Source: Hygrocybe punicea (lineage: Eukaryota > Basidiomycota > Agaricomycetes > Agaricales > Hygrophoraceae). From it: a DNA stretch of 64,000 nt. This document shows, one piece after another, positions 22,896 to 34,375 of this stretch. The notes beneath the pieces are model-generated. The model was given only the letters and a program-made list of their open reading frames with translations. It searched no databases and was not told the DNA's origin. The stretch lies in the NCBI GenBank assembly GCA_963556145.1, contig OY744461.1, forward strand, positions 6,272,891 through 6,336,890, written 5' to 3'. The position numbers were made by a program, and so were the translations under genes. Within the stretch, counting starts at the first letter, position 1. Every line of letters starts with the position of its first letter.

Positions 22896-24190
22896 GGATG
22901 TCATGACCCCAAGTGTTTTTGGGTGTAATGTCATGGGTTTACCATTGGACCACGGACTTGGATATTTAAGTGCAACACTATGGATGCACACCTACACTCA
23001 TTAGTACCCATTCTATGCCTTTCCACATTACGCATGCTAGTGAACAGACACAAATAGCATATATGCTTACCTTTATATCATTTATTATGGCTTCACTAGC
23101 AATGCCCAGACCTAGCCGTTTATGTATGGTGCACAGAGGCACATCCCCCACTCATTAGTACTTATTATATATTTCTCTGTATTGCGCATGCAAGGAGACA
23201 AGCCCAACTAGCGTTCTTACCTATATTAGCAGTAATGGATTGATTACAAATCTTGTTTACTTGTATTGATCAAAAGCGGCTCAGCTGGATAATGGGAAAT
23301 GATTAGATAAGATGTGAACAAGAGGATGATAAGATAATGATAAGATAGGATACATCAGAGAGTGATTGTGATAGTCTGCTTACATAAAGACAATGGTCTA
23401 TTGTTCTGAGCAGTCCTTTGTTCTAAACAGTCCAAATGGAGATAGAGCCCATTGTTCACAGCCTCTTTGATGCCATCCATTGTTCTCATGACTCAGTCCT
23501 ATTGTTCTCACTTTCCCATTGTTCTCAGTCCCCCAAATTCCAGTAGTCAGTAGGATTTCCCCCCTCACCACTCAGTAGTCATTCTCAGTTGGGTTCACAC
23601 AGTGTGATCCCTCATTCTCTTAGTACTAGTAGTTACTCATTGTAGTAGCTAGTGCTTGCAATCCAGTCTAGTTCACTCTTATTCTATCATTCTCTGAGTT
23701 CCCCTTGTTATCAAGGAGAATTCACCCAGTTCACTCAGTCCAATCAATTCATTAGTCAGCATTAGTCAGCTAGATACACTTCTAAGGTTAAGGTTTCATC
23801 CTAAACAAAACAGAGTATTCAAAAGGTATTAAAGATATCCCTGAACTAGTAGCCAATGTGCGTTTGAAGCTTCGGATTTAAGTCAGATATTATAATACCC
23901 AGAGATACTCTTGATTGAATAGGCCCTGTAGCCAAAACCGTCCATATTCAACTGGTGAATATTGTTATCAGTATTCATTAGTTCATATTTTATATTCCAG
24001 TAGTGAATATTAGTATTTTCAGTACATCACACACCCAATTGCTATTTATACCCACTCACAGTCTCAATTCTTAATTGAAGAGACCTCACTATTACATTCT
24101 ATTGATTCATATAGTACATATACCCACAAACCCCTGCCTGATAGGTTATTTAGATATTAGAAACCCACGAACAACAAGAAGGTATCTGAA
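22896..24190 (+). repeat. LTR-like stretch (possible Gypsy-A 3' LTR)
   Basis: It opens with TGTCATGACCCC, the same kind of start as the well-defined solo LTR at 44681 (TGTCATGAAA), and a plausible end TCTGAACA lies near 24190. It contains TTGGATATTTAAGTG near 22960, two diverged copies of a block near 22994 and 23150 (CACTCATTAGTAC ... GCATGC), and several ATTGTTCTCA repeats near 23400-23530. No second copy is in the window and no target duplication was found, so the boundaries are guesses. Confidence 0.3.
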
Positions 24191-24738
24191 CAAAGTCAAC
24201 TCCGGTAATTCTTGGTGAAACAAACATTCACATAACAGTGGTCGGTGCTATGGGAGATGTAGCTGCTGATCTGGGTGAATAAGTACACACAACATACGCA
24301 AAACAGGCCCAGATGACGAAAACAGCAGTATGGGCATAGATGGCAGTGGAACAGGCACAGAAGAGGCACAGAAGATGCAGGATTCAATGACATTTGAGCG
24401 GAATGGGACAAAGATGGCACTGAGTCGTTTGTTGTCTCTTCTAAATTTCCGACCGTATTAATAACATTGAAGTCTAATTTTGAAGCAATATTTTAAATAC
24501 CAAACAGTTAGCATGTCACACTAATAACTCAGAAAGTAACGTACAGTGGGTCTGTGAAACAGACCTGTTTTTGATGGCAATGGCATTAGGAAAGTTTGAC
24601 CCCAATAATAGAAATAGCTCACCACTGGCAGGGTAAACTTTTCCACACCTGGGCCTGGCACGCCACTTGCAGTGGAGATGGCAGCACCAGGACCACCCGA
24701 TGTGTCTCCTGTCCTGTTAACTAGAGTGGGATTCTTGA
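24191..24738. other. Spacer with the 3' end of a minus-strand gene remnant
   Basis: Most of this shows no recognisable feature. From about 24670 to 24780 two near-identical stretches (GTGGGATTCTTGATCAGCTCAG and GTGGGATTCTTGATTGGCTCAG, plus GAGGGTGTC) show a local duplication next to the end of the neighbouring minus-strand coding remnant. Confidence 0.35.
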
Positions 24739-25674
24739 TCAGCTCAGCTTCACTGAGGGTGTCAGAGATGGTGGCACCAGGACTGAAGTGGGATTCTTGA
24801 TTGGCTCAGTTTCACCGAGGGTGTCGTCCGAAGATTTGTCATGCATGTGAATCAGGTTAGCAGCGTCGAGATCGACTGGGGATTCTAGTCGAACTTTGAC
24901 CTTTTTAGTTCTTCCAGAGCTTGAAGCTTCCTTGATCTTGACATTGTTTTCAAACCAAGATGGGTAGTTCAATGTTTCCCAAAGGTCAAGCTTCCAGCAG
25001 CCATCGCAGAGCCGAAATTCGTGGAACTCGGATAGCATCTCCGATTTGAAAATTTCATAAGCGTCCATCTCAATTTTGGTCCATGTCAATGGGGCAAGCT
25101 GAGCTCTCTGTAGTGAAAACCAACACTGCCTTGCTTTTGCAGAGATTTGCCAAAGTCACTCCGCAGTGACAGGATTGCCGTTGACATCTTCCAGGTATGT
25201 ATGTCGTTTGTCTTCATTCTCTTCACCATCACTATCATCCGCATCATTTTGTTTGGGTCGCCCTCGTTTTTGTTTTGTGGTTGCTAGAGCATTGGTGTTG
25301 CCAATCTTTTCTTGGCGCTGTTTCTTGAATACCTTTTTCATCCAGAACTTGACCTTCGGATGGTCTGATTTATCAGGAGGGGGCAGTGGGTTTTTCTTGG
25401 AAGGTAGGTTGTTTGTACAGCCATCAGAAAATGAGGGAAGTTTATCGAAAACTTGAGACAGCGCAGACCTTATTTTTGAAAGAATGCAGCAGGATAAACT
25501 CAACACGATACTAATACTCACTTTGTTGCATTCAACTCTGCCATAAGTGGGAAATTCTCCTTCTCAAGAGCCACAAGACATTGTTGCATGAGCATATATG
25601 CAGTGTTTCTGGTACTAGCACTCTGACTGAAGTTCATGCTTTTGTAACTGGATTTGGATGCATTTTAAAGGGGC
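24739..25674 (-). pseudogene. Transposon-associated gene remnant with AT-hook-like motif
   Basis: Minus-strand exons can be followed from about 25645 to 24739: a short helix-rich start; an intron near 25520-25470; a Lys/Pro-rich part with K-R-G-R-P-K, an AT-hook core (about 25270); an acidic run D-S-D-G-E-E-N-E-D; then a Trp-rich domain with W-F-S-L, L-C-D-G-C-W-K-L and Y-P-S-W (about 25115-24950). A stop and frame shift near 25160 separate the halves. I remember similar Trp-rich proteins as common multi-copy genes near transposons in mushrooms, but I cannot name a function. The Plavaka gene on the same strand lies immediately upstream, so it may be a second gene of that element. Confidence 0.45.
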
Positions 25675-26516
25675 GTCAAACTGCTGAAAGATGCTAGGGA
25701 TGCAAGTGGTAGATGAGCATATCTGGAGGAAACTGTGAAGGAAAATACCAGATATTCAGGCTGTCTGAAACCGGGAAATGATGATGACAAGCTGGGTTGA
25801 GCAGCAAATGACCTTCCATGACTTGATGGAGTTGAGTTCAGATAGAATCCATGCAAGAAGTTCTGGTCCATTGGAAGTGGGGAGTGGTGGGAAGTGGGAA
25901 GTGGGAGATGGGGACGAAGAGAGGGGAACAAATGGACATATATTACATAGACATATAATATTTAAATTTCTATGCATACAGATCATCATCATTGTCGGTA
26001 TCATCGCCATCTGCTTCTCCAATGAGATATGCAATCTCTAAGCCCGGTTTTTCAACTAGAATGTGTTCTGTTTCAGGTACTTCAATTTCCCCATTTTCCA
26101 ACACTGTGAAGTCTGGAACCATTGAAACAACAGATCAAATGGACTTAACATCAATAACTCTCAGTGCTGCATCCCCTTGGTAATGGCATGCATAAACAGT
26201 TTGATACGAGAGCCTGAGAAGGTTGAAATCCGGGGGGGAAAATAGTGAAACAAGTTCAAGTGAATGGATTTCATCGGCGTTAAATCTGAGATGGAAGAAG
26301 TACTTGACTTCTGCAAATTCCGCTTTGCCATCTTGTCGAATATCAAGCTGTTGTGAAATTGTAAAAGTTATCCTCTCAAGGACATGTTGAGAACCTGTTT
26401 CAAAGTCACTCACCTTTACCATTTGTGTTATTCGACTTGAGCGACTTGAGCGAGATTCAATCCAGTAGCTTCGAGTAACCTGCTTGTTGGGAAGGCGCAA
26501 CCTCCCCCACTGCTTC

Positions 26517-27939
26517 TAGTGTTTTCAGGTCCAGTCCATAGGACCAGACAAAAACCGGAACTGGACCAGACCCAACCACAAAAAAACTGGACCACTGGAT
26601 GCTGTTGGGCCACTTTTGGGAGGTTGCAGTTGCGGTTTCCTGATGTGGACAAAGCTTATGCAACCAAGTTGTAACCAGTTGTGACTGGTTACAACTCAAC
26701 CTCAATACAAGTTCAGCAAATGACCATGACAGTGGCAAACAACAACGATGGCAGCAAAATGGCAGCATCACGAGGGAATGCAATACGAGAAAAGGCAGTG
26801 GGGGTTGCACCCATCCCCGCTGCAGAAGGTAAGTTATTTTTATTTTTATTTTATTTTATTTCTCAGCTACTAATTACACAAACAACGACAACAGCAGTAC
26901 CAACACAAACAACACAAGCACCCAACAAGGACGACAGGCAGCAAGGACAAGGATGACAATGATGGCCACCACCACCACCCCAACAACGACAACGACACCC
27001 ACGGCCCTCCAAATGGGACAACGGCGACAACAATAGTGACCACGAACATCACCACCACTATCACCACCACCACCACCACCACTATCACCACCACCACCAC
27101 CACTATCACCACCACCACCACCACTATCACCACCACCACCACCACTATCACCACCACAACGACGACAATGACCGTCACAACCATGACCACAACCACAACC
27201 ACAATGACAACCACGACCACAATGACAACGACAATGACAACCACGACCATGACGATGGCGACAACAATAGCAACCACGAACATCACCACCACCACCACCA
27301 CCACCACCACCACCACTATCACCACCATAACGACGACAATGACCATCACAACCACAACCACAACAACAACAACAACCATGACCATGACCATGACCATGGC
27401 CATGGCCATCCCACCACCGACCCCCAACATACCTCGTGGATGCGCACCGCCACGTCAATCGACGTCGGTGCTGCAACCACGAGGTAACCAGGACTCAGAG
27501 GATGGCCATGTTGGGCACCCCACCACAACACCAGCAACAGGGCTGCCAATGCACCAACACATCCAGAACCACACACACAACAGAGTGGCCAATGCATCTG
27601 CGCCTACCCGTGTGCCCAACGCGATCACCGACGTGCCCACAATCGTGGCTGCCAACTACCAACTTGAACATGCCAGGGCCACCAACGCCCCATTTTATTT
27701 ATTAAAATTTCATACATTAGTTGGTAGTTAGTATATTTACTTCGGTTCTGACCGGTTGCATGCATGGTCCCGGTTGAGACTGGTTAGGACCAGTCTGGTC
27801 CCCCCAAAAATAAATATTTAACCAGTCCCTATGGGTCCGGTTAAGGTTTTTGTGAAATTGTGTGATCTGTTAACTGGTTCAGTTCCGGTTAACCCAAATT
27901 TGGGCAAAAAACCGGACTGGACTGAACATTAAAACACTA
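26517..27939. mobile_element. Non-autonomous hAT, 1423 bp, imperfect TSD ACTGCTTC/ACCGCTTC
   Basis: The left end is TAGTGTTTTCAGGTCCAGTC and the right end, in reverse complement, TAGTGTTTTAATGTTCAGTC. Candidate target duplications 26509-26516 (ACTGCTTC) and 27940-27947 (ACCGCTTC) differ by a single transition. Both ends carry GGACTGG/CCAGTCC-type subterminal repeats. The interior from about 27036 to 27400 is (CCA/CAC)-type repeat with no real gene. Confidence 0.87.
27036..27410. repeat. CCACCA/ACCACAACGAC low-complexity array
   Basis: Roughly 370 bp of trinucleotide-based repeats (ATCACCACCACCACC and GACCATGACCATG types). All frames of both strands stay open because stops cannot be formed from this vocabulary, so the apparent proteins (Thr-rich on plus, Val-rich or Cys/Gly-rich on minus) are not called as genes. 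Confidence 0.85.
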
Positions 27940-29098
27940 ACCGCTTCACAGCAGGAAACCACCCATCCCTGTTTGGCCAACCACGATCTCCCCAATATTT
28001 GAGGATGGCAGCAGCCTCTACATCAGTCACATCCATCGCCACTTCTTGGCAAGCTCGCAACATGATATTATTTCCTCCAAGATCGATTGCGCCTTCTGGG
28101 ATTTTATTCCCATCACCCAAGTCAAGATGTGGCATCATACATCGAATGGAATTCATCTGTGCATGAAGAATACCACACTGCGAAATGTTTGCATAGGGAT
28201 CACAATCCTGGCACACTTCCTTTCCAAGGTTACCGATCGCCATTTCCATGGTCCACTGAGCGTAACAGGCCACAGGTCCTGCACGGACAGTTTCTGGCCC
28301 TATATGAGTCAACAAGTGGATGCTGTGTCGAATGAAGTGAATACAGTCTGGTCGTCTTTGATAATAAAGCTCCTCAAATTCTCTCACAAACTCGGAAAGC
28401 ATAGTTGTACCTTCTTGTAGTTGGGCAGGTGAGATTTGGCATTGTTGCAAAAGATGGACCCCATGAACTAGCTTGCAGTAATTTCGCCAGTACTTCTCAG
28501 GAAGGATGTTTTGTAGTAGAGCTGGCCCAAGACCAAATAGGTATAGTAGGAATTCCCATGCTTTGTAACCGGAATTAATTTTTTCAGCTGGATTTCGTGG
28601 AGCTTGAGAAAATGAAGATGGAAGATATGGTGTTGCTGCTGTGACCATCTTGCCATGGGATTCCCATACCTTCCCTTTCAGAACTGCCCAATCCCAATTC
28701 TCCTTTGTATCAGGGGCATAACAATTGATGGTTCCACGCCAAAGACCAACCAGAAGATCAGGATCATTGAGAGCAATGAGGTGCATGACATCTAAGAGGA
28801 ACATATTGGGGATTCTGAGTGTCTTTACGAGGGCCATGAGTATCATTTGCTTGCATATACCAGTCTCAAGGTGAACAGTGGCAAAATTGGTGGGATTACG
28901 AGATGCTACAAGCTTTTCAAGATTGGCGAAATACCTGCCAGCAGTATTTTGGTGGAATCGATGCAAGTCTTGGAATGATATATCATTGTGGAGACACCCT
29001 GCAACGGAATAATTAAGAGGTTTGAGCATAACCGGATAGTAGTGAGGGTCCCTATCCCGACGACGTCCCAGAAGGTCACAATATAGCTGGCAACCATA

Positions 29099-29482
29099 CA
29101 GTATTCAATGGCTCCTTTGAACACAAAAAATTAACCTGAAATGCCAACAGGTAGCCAATTATCTTGAACAAAATCTGAGTTGACCAAAAGTTGCTTATAT
29201 ATTTAAAGACCTCTCATACCACTTTTAAAAGAAATCTGTTAATATTTGAATGTTTTATGATCAAAACATTAGTGTTCAAAGGAGTGATCAGATTTCTCTC
29301 TGCTTTGTGAATATTCAGTTTCTGGTTTTATTGGCGGTTCTAAATAAAATTCAATATCTAGATGGGTTCAGATGATGCACTGAAGGAATTAGAACACTTT
29401 TTAGCAGTAGAAATCAGTACAGAATCAATTATATTAGGGTGTTCAGAGGACTGGTAGTGTTCAAAGGAGCCATTGAACACTG
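29099..29482. mobile_element. Tc1/mariner-type MITE, 384 bp, TA target site
   Basis: Terminal inverted repeats CAGTATTCAATGGCTCCTTT and (reverse complement of the right end) CAGTGTTCAATGGCTCCTTT, extending about 26 bp, are flanked on both sides by TA. A CAGT start with a TA duplication is typical of Tc1/mariner. There is no coding capacity. Excising it with one TA rejoins the conserved H-H-D-K-Y-G-C-Q-L-Y-C segment of the Plavaka gene in frame. Confidence 0.88.
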
Positions 29483-31216
29483 TATTTGTCATGGTGTCTG
29501 ACTGTTCTGCTCATGTTGGCCATGGCAATTCCATCCACCATGCCAAATGCCAAGAATGGAATTGATCTCAGAACATACATCGCTTGTGCTGCATGCCACA
29601 CCCATAAGCCCTCCTTCTGCAGAGCAGAAATGTGGTAGAACCCAGGATGAATGAATGAGTTGGTGTGCTTTAGTTTGTTTGGACCACCAACAAACCCACC
29701 AGGTATAACAAGGCCTTTTGTGTACCGAAACTGGGGGGCTAGGTTGTGGATGATGTAGATATAGATCCCGCAATCAGATTGCTTGTCACGATAGAGTTGT
29801 GCACCATCAAAGGATAATTGAATCATGATGTCGTCATCATGAATCCTTCCATCAACAACAGCTTCAAGGTATTCGTGGCCGCACTAGGTATCGTTATATT
29901 CTTTAATGGCCCCTCTGTGGTCGTTCATATGTGTGAGAATGTGCCCTGTTTCTTGCGAACGATAGTCCATCATCTTGGCACTCTGCGGCGAACGGTAGAG
30001 TGCTTGGAGTACTGGCCCAATTGGTATGGTGTGGAATTGATGCCGTGGAACTTGGGTACCACTTCACACCAACAAGACTGGATCGTAATGAGGCTCTGCA
30101 CAGAAAGGACATGTTTCGAGATCATCAAACGGGCCTGTGTAAGCTGCACAGCTGTTGATACACATGTTGTGAACTATCGACACAACACCACTGATTTGTT
30201 TGATCCAACACTTCACCTGATCAAACGATAGGAATGGGTTGTCAGGATAACAAGCTAATGCGCCTGCCCATATTGAATCATACGTGTCCCTGGATGCTTT
30301 AGTTGTGACTGCGAAAAAGGTTCACATGGCAAAAAGGAAGAATTGGTTGTGCAAATCAATGGGGGGGTCAAGAGGAGCTTCCCGAATTCGTTCAATGTCT
30401 TTCTCGTGCATATTACTACCTTCAAGCGTAGCAGCCTTGATCGCACTAATGAATGCAGCGGTGGATCGAAGGTCCTCGATGTTTGAGTTCATGCCATGAA
30501 CCTCGGCAGGTTCATGAATGATATGTTCGTGACCAGGCTCAGGTCCTCTGTCATCATGAACACCAGCTTGATCAATGTGCACAAGTAGAGGACTTGGAGG
30601 ACGTTCAGGATTATGGTAGTCAGCATCTCGATTTTCTGGTATCATTGCATTATGGATGATCTATGTTATCGTTTGGTTCTGGCTAGCCAGAGATTGAATG
30701 CAAGTATCAAGAATTCAACCAAGTCACTCACAATCACGTCCCCACTGCCATCTTGAGCGACATTCGAGTCCTCAATGTGCCTCCAAACCCTTCACAATCC
30801 TTCACAATCCTCTTCAAGTTGTTCCACTGACAATCCACTACCAGTTGTGGGAGTGTCGGTGGGATTGGCTTGTGAGCCCATTGCCAAGTCCAGTGCACCA
30901 GAGGGAGCCGCTGCACGATTGCGAGAAGCAAGGAATGCAGCAAGTGCATCATCTTGGGTGTTCTGGTAGAACTTGCGTAGCGTAGGGCAAGAAGCATTCA
31001 CTGAGGTGCATGGAGGCATGTTGAAGATTTGAATGTCAATGGCATAAGCAAATGATGGCACAAGTGATCAATAGCACAAGTAATTGATTGAGCTTAATCG
31101 ACATAAACTACAACAATCGATATTAACCTATTCTAAAGCAGGGACTTCCCACTGGGGATGACGAGCCAATGTGGTGGTGAGATCATTGGCTCGATACTGA
31201 TGTCTGTTGAGGAAAA

Positions 31217-31252
31217 AATAATAAATAAATAAATAAATAAATAAAATAAAAT
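31217..31252. repeat. (AAAT)n microsatellite
   Basis: About nine AAAT/TAAA units between two minus-strand gene remnants. Confidence 0.9.
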
Positions 31253-32018
31253 TGAATTGGATAAAGTCAGTATCTGTACATCAGTAAATAACAATCAATA
31301 GTCAACATCCCAGCAAGGCTTATTGGGTCTCTTTGAGTCCCTACCATTGCAGACACTCTTGCCACAATCCCTATACTGATCCAAACACAACCTTACCTCC
31401 TTTCTTCCCTTACATGATTCCTTTCCACATTTTTTGCATGTTTGCATCTTCCTTTTTTGGGATTTGGCTGTGCTGGGGTAGGAAGGGAAGCCAAATCTCT
31501 GCTTGTGTGATAGGGAGTTGAGTTGGCTGTGAATTTGTTGGGAGACAGACATGGCTTGGTGTTGTGGCAACACTGAGTGAGAGGATAAGTTTCCAGTTGC
31601 ACTACCAGCAGAAATTTCCAGAAGTCCTTTTCCAACAACATGCTGTCTGAGTGGTTGCTGTGGGGCATTTGGAACCTCCAGAACATGACATGGATCAAGA
31701 ATTGCAGTGTGAAGTGATGCATGAGCATCTGAGGACATTGAGATGGAATCTGAGGGATTGTCAAATATTAATGCTTATCTTCCACTCTCTATAGTAGGTG
31801 TTGAGCTGTTCTGTCAGCTGATAGGCAGTATCAGTATCATACAATGAGGTCATGAATGCAGAAATGCAGACACACCTTATATGATATATGCTGATTCATA
31901 TCTGCATGAAATTTCATACCCATACTGATTCACTCCAGTTTGGCTGGGCAGTGGAGTTGAAGGTGAGATTGGTGAACATCAGCTGACAAAACAGTGCCTG
32001 CTCCTCCAGATTGTGAAC

Positions 32019-32317
32019 TACTGTTGCCGAAGTTCAGTTCGGTCTGGTTCTGACCCTTTTTGGCAGAACTGCGAACTGAACTTTGGGTCAGGTTTGGCAC
32101 ATGGCCAAACATGGACCCGGACAGCATCGAACTGTCTCTCTGTGTTCGGTCTGGGTTCAGATGCGGTCTGAACCCCAGACTGAGGTTGGCTCACCCCGTG
32201 AGCTCCGTTCTCTTCACAAATGGCAGGCACGTATCAATTGATATGGCGCTACACTTTGTGAGGAAGTTGGGCTGCAGGGGAGCTGTCTGGCACTGCTGCC
32301 ACTGCTACTGCTGCTGT

Positions 32318-32357
<40 letters not shown>

Positions 32358-33126
32358 CTGGCCATTGCTGCTGCCACTGCTGCTGCTGCTGTTGTGGCCA
32401 TTGCCATTGCTGCTGTCACTGCTGCTGCCACTGTTGCTGCTGGCCATCGTGGTTGTTGCCGTTGTTGTTGCCGCTGCTGGTGGTGGTGGTGTTGCAGCTG
32501 TCCTGTGTCCATTGGCATTGGATGGCTTGATGCACCAGCAGCTGCTGCTGTTGCTGTTGCTGTTGCCGCTGTCACTGCTGCTGCTGCTGCCATTGCTGCC
32601 GGTGCTGCTGCTGGCCATTGCCATCATCGTTGCCTGGTTGCCATTGCCATTGCAGTTGCAGTTGCCGCCACTGGTGGTGGTGGTGGTGGTGTTGTGGCTG
32701 TCCCGCATCCATTGGCATTGTGTTGGGGTTGGGGTTGTGGTGTGCTCGCGATGTGGTTGCAGTCAAGTTTCCTGTCGCAGATAATATTAGTAAAGCTAAG
32801 AGAAATTACGAGACTTACCGGTGTTCATTGGCCTTGCATTGCGGAGTTGGTGAAGAAAACTTATGTGTAATGGTCACATGATACTGTTTACCACGAAAAA
32901 GTAAGTAAAGAAATACGAAAAACAAATGAAATAAATACCTTAAAAATATCCACGTTTGCGGTTTGGATGCGGTTTGGAGCTGTTCAGGAAATCCGGCAGG
33001 CCTCGAAACCCAGAACTGAACCCACGGTCCGGTTCAGCACTTGGCTGAACTTCAACTGAACCTAGGGTTTGGTTTGGGGTTTGAACCAGGTTCGGCTAGG
33101 TTCGGAACCAAACTACGGCAACACTA
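32019..33126. mobile_element. Non-autonomous hAT, 1108 bp, TSD TTGTGAAC
   Basis: Exact 8-bp duplication TTGTGAAC (32011-32018 and 33127-33134). The left end TACTGTTGCCGAAGTTCAG pairs with the right end, whose reverse complement is TAGTGTTGCCGTAGTTTGG. Subterminal GGTTC/GAACC repeats lie at both ends. The interior contains GCT/CTG repeats and no transposase. Confidence 0.93.
32285..32720. repeat. GCT/GCC trinucleotide-rich tract
   Basis: About 430 bp dominated by TGCTGC, GTTGCC and CATTGCC units inside the hAT element. Long Leu/Cys/Ala frames on the plus strand and Ser/Asn/Ala/Gln frames on the minus strand are products of the repeat and are not called as genes. Confidence 0.85.
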
Positions 33127-33250
33127 TTGTGAACAGGCAGGATTGCTTTTCAAGTTCCTTGTAATTTGGCAAGGAAATGGTGAGGTTGCTTGGCATCTAT
33201 GTAGTCAACATGCCACATCGTAAAAGCTGATGAGCAAGCTGTAGTATATT

Positions 33251-34375
33251 GACTTTGACATAAGGGCGGCTTCATATTTCATATTTTAAAAATATCTACT
33301 ACTTCAAAGAGATTAGACTACATCTCTGCTCAAGAAAAATCAAATACCAAAACTTAGTATTCTGCTTGAAGTAATTCACAGTGCTGGAAAGGCAGGATAC
33401 AGAAGTTAGAATACAGCAGCACAACTGGAAGGTAAAGAAGAGTCATAAATGGTTGATTTTGGGATGGGTAAGTTAAAAAAGCATGTTTTGGTGTGGCATT
33501 TTTCTCCAAATGACCAGAAACTGTATACTTAAAATTAGACATTTTATAACACTTGGCCAAGGAATAAGTAGAATAACAATTTACAAGGCTCTAGTGCCAA
33601 ATAAAGTGCAGATTTAAATAAATCTATTAATATTGACTCTATTTCTGCCTAAAAAGCCTTGACATTGCAGTGTCATTTGTAGTGTAACATGCCAACACTC
33701 ATCTGACAATTTTTCTGGCATTTATTTAGTTGGGCATTGCAGCAAAACAATGAAAACAATGCCTGCATTACCAAAAGCAGCACCTGAGTTGCTTAGTCAT
33801 TGCTTAGTCAGTATCAGTATCAGTATCCGCAACAGACATCAGTATCGAGCCAGATCATTGCACCTTGTTCTCCATGTGATTCCTCATCGATTAGCCTCAT
33901 CACTCAGGATGTCTGAGAGGGAGAATCATCGTGATTCGTGGAGGCGTTGATGGCTTCTTGGCAGGTTCCATCCCCTAGACCACAATCCTTCCCAGATGGT
34001 TGTGGAGTTTTCCTGGATGGGTGGTTGGCCATTACGGCCTTTCAAGAGGTTCTACTTCAAGAAAGAATGTTACAGAGGGTGAAATGAATGGGGGAGGACG
34101 GCTGTCAAGTACTGGGAGGATTTTTGGTATTTTTGGTATTTTTTTGATTTATTTTATTTTATTTGCACACAAATTGAAACTGTGAGCTAGTGTACGGGGA
34201 ATTAGCCTTTGCGCAAATTTGCCGGTGAATTTCAGAGGGGTCCAAAACACCCGGTGAATTTGGGTGAATTTGAAGTATACTATATTGCCTTTTACAGTTG
34301 AGAAGCAGGCATTTATTACTCAAGTATTTACTCTGAAGCCTTGCACTGGCCGCTGGCGTTAGCCAAGGCTTCGAA
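33251..34375. other. Unassigned spacer
   Basis: AT-rich sequence with no recognisable gene. Small features only: a GTATCA tandem near 33808-33828 and, at 34200-34265, two copies of CCGGTGAATTT, which could be the decayed end of the hAT remnant that follows. Confidence 0.35.

Larger units (their letters stand above)
25950..31061 (-). pseudogene. Plavaka-type (CACTA/CMC) transposase, split by two insertions
   Basis: The N-terminal exons run 31061-30740 and 30645-30320. Then come a cysteine pair block C-P-F-C (about 30100), the conserved D-G-A-Q-L-Y-R-D-K-Q core (29800), P-G-G-F-x-G-G-P-N-K (29710), the long central domain with L-L-D-V-M-H-L and W-R-G-T-I (29029-27940), and a C-terminal domain with S-P-P-D and C-H-Y-Q-G-D-A-A-L (26500-26135), ending near 25960. 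These motifs define the Plavaka transposases abundant in Agaricomycetes. A mariner-type MITE (29099-29482) and a hAT element (26517-27939) interrupt it; removal of either rejoins conserved sequence. Several stops also occur. No CACTA terminal repeats were found at either side. Non-functional. Confidence 0.8.
31295..33250 (-). pseudogene. Cysteine-rich gene remnant, split by a hAT element
   Basis: A minus-strand frame (31738-31295) ends in a distinctive cysteine region: C-K-K-C-G-K-x2-C-K-G-R, then C-x5-R-D-C-G-K-S-V-C-N-G-R and S-K-R-P-N-K-P-C-W, close to its stop. The two halves look like tandem copies of a C-x-C-G-x3-C-x-G-R unit, perhaps zinc-binding. Upstream, past an intron-like gap, coding-like sequence reappears at about 31990-33230 (for example D-Y-I-D-A-K-Q-P) once the hAT at 32019-33126 is removed. 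I recognise the cysteine pattern as recurrent in basidiomycete transposon-rich regions but cannot assign a function. The full exon structure is unresolved. Confidence 0.45.

Noticed and set aside
26870..27731. 200-230-codon open frames on both strands
   Set aside because: They lie in CCA/CAC low-complexity sequence within a non-autonomous hAT element.
32214..32870. Poly-Leu/Cys/Ala and poly-Ser/Asn frames
   Set aside because: They arise from GCT/GCC repeats inside a hAT element; no start, splice or domain evidence.
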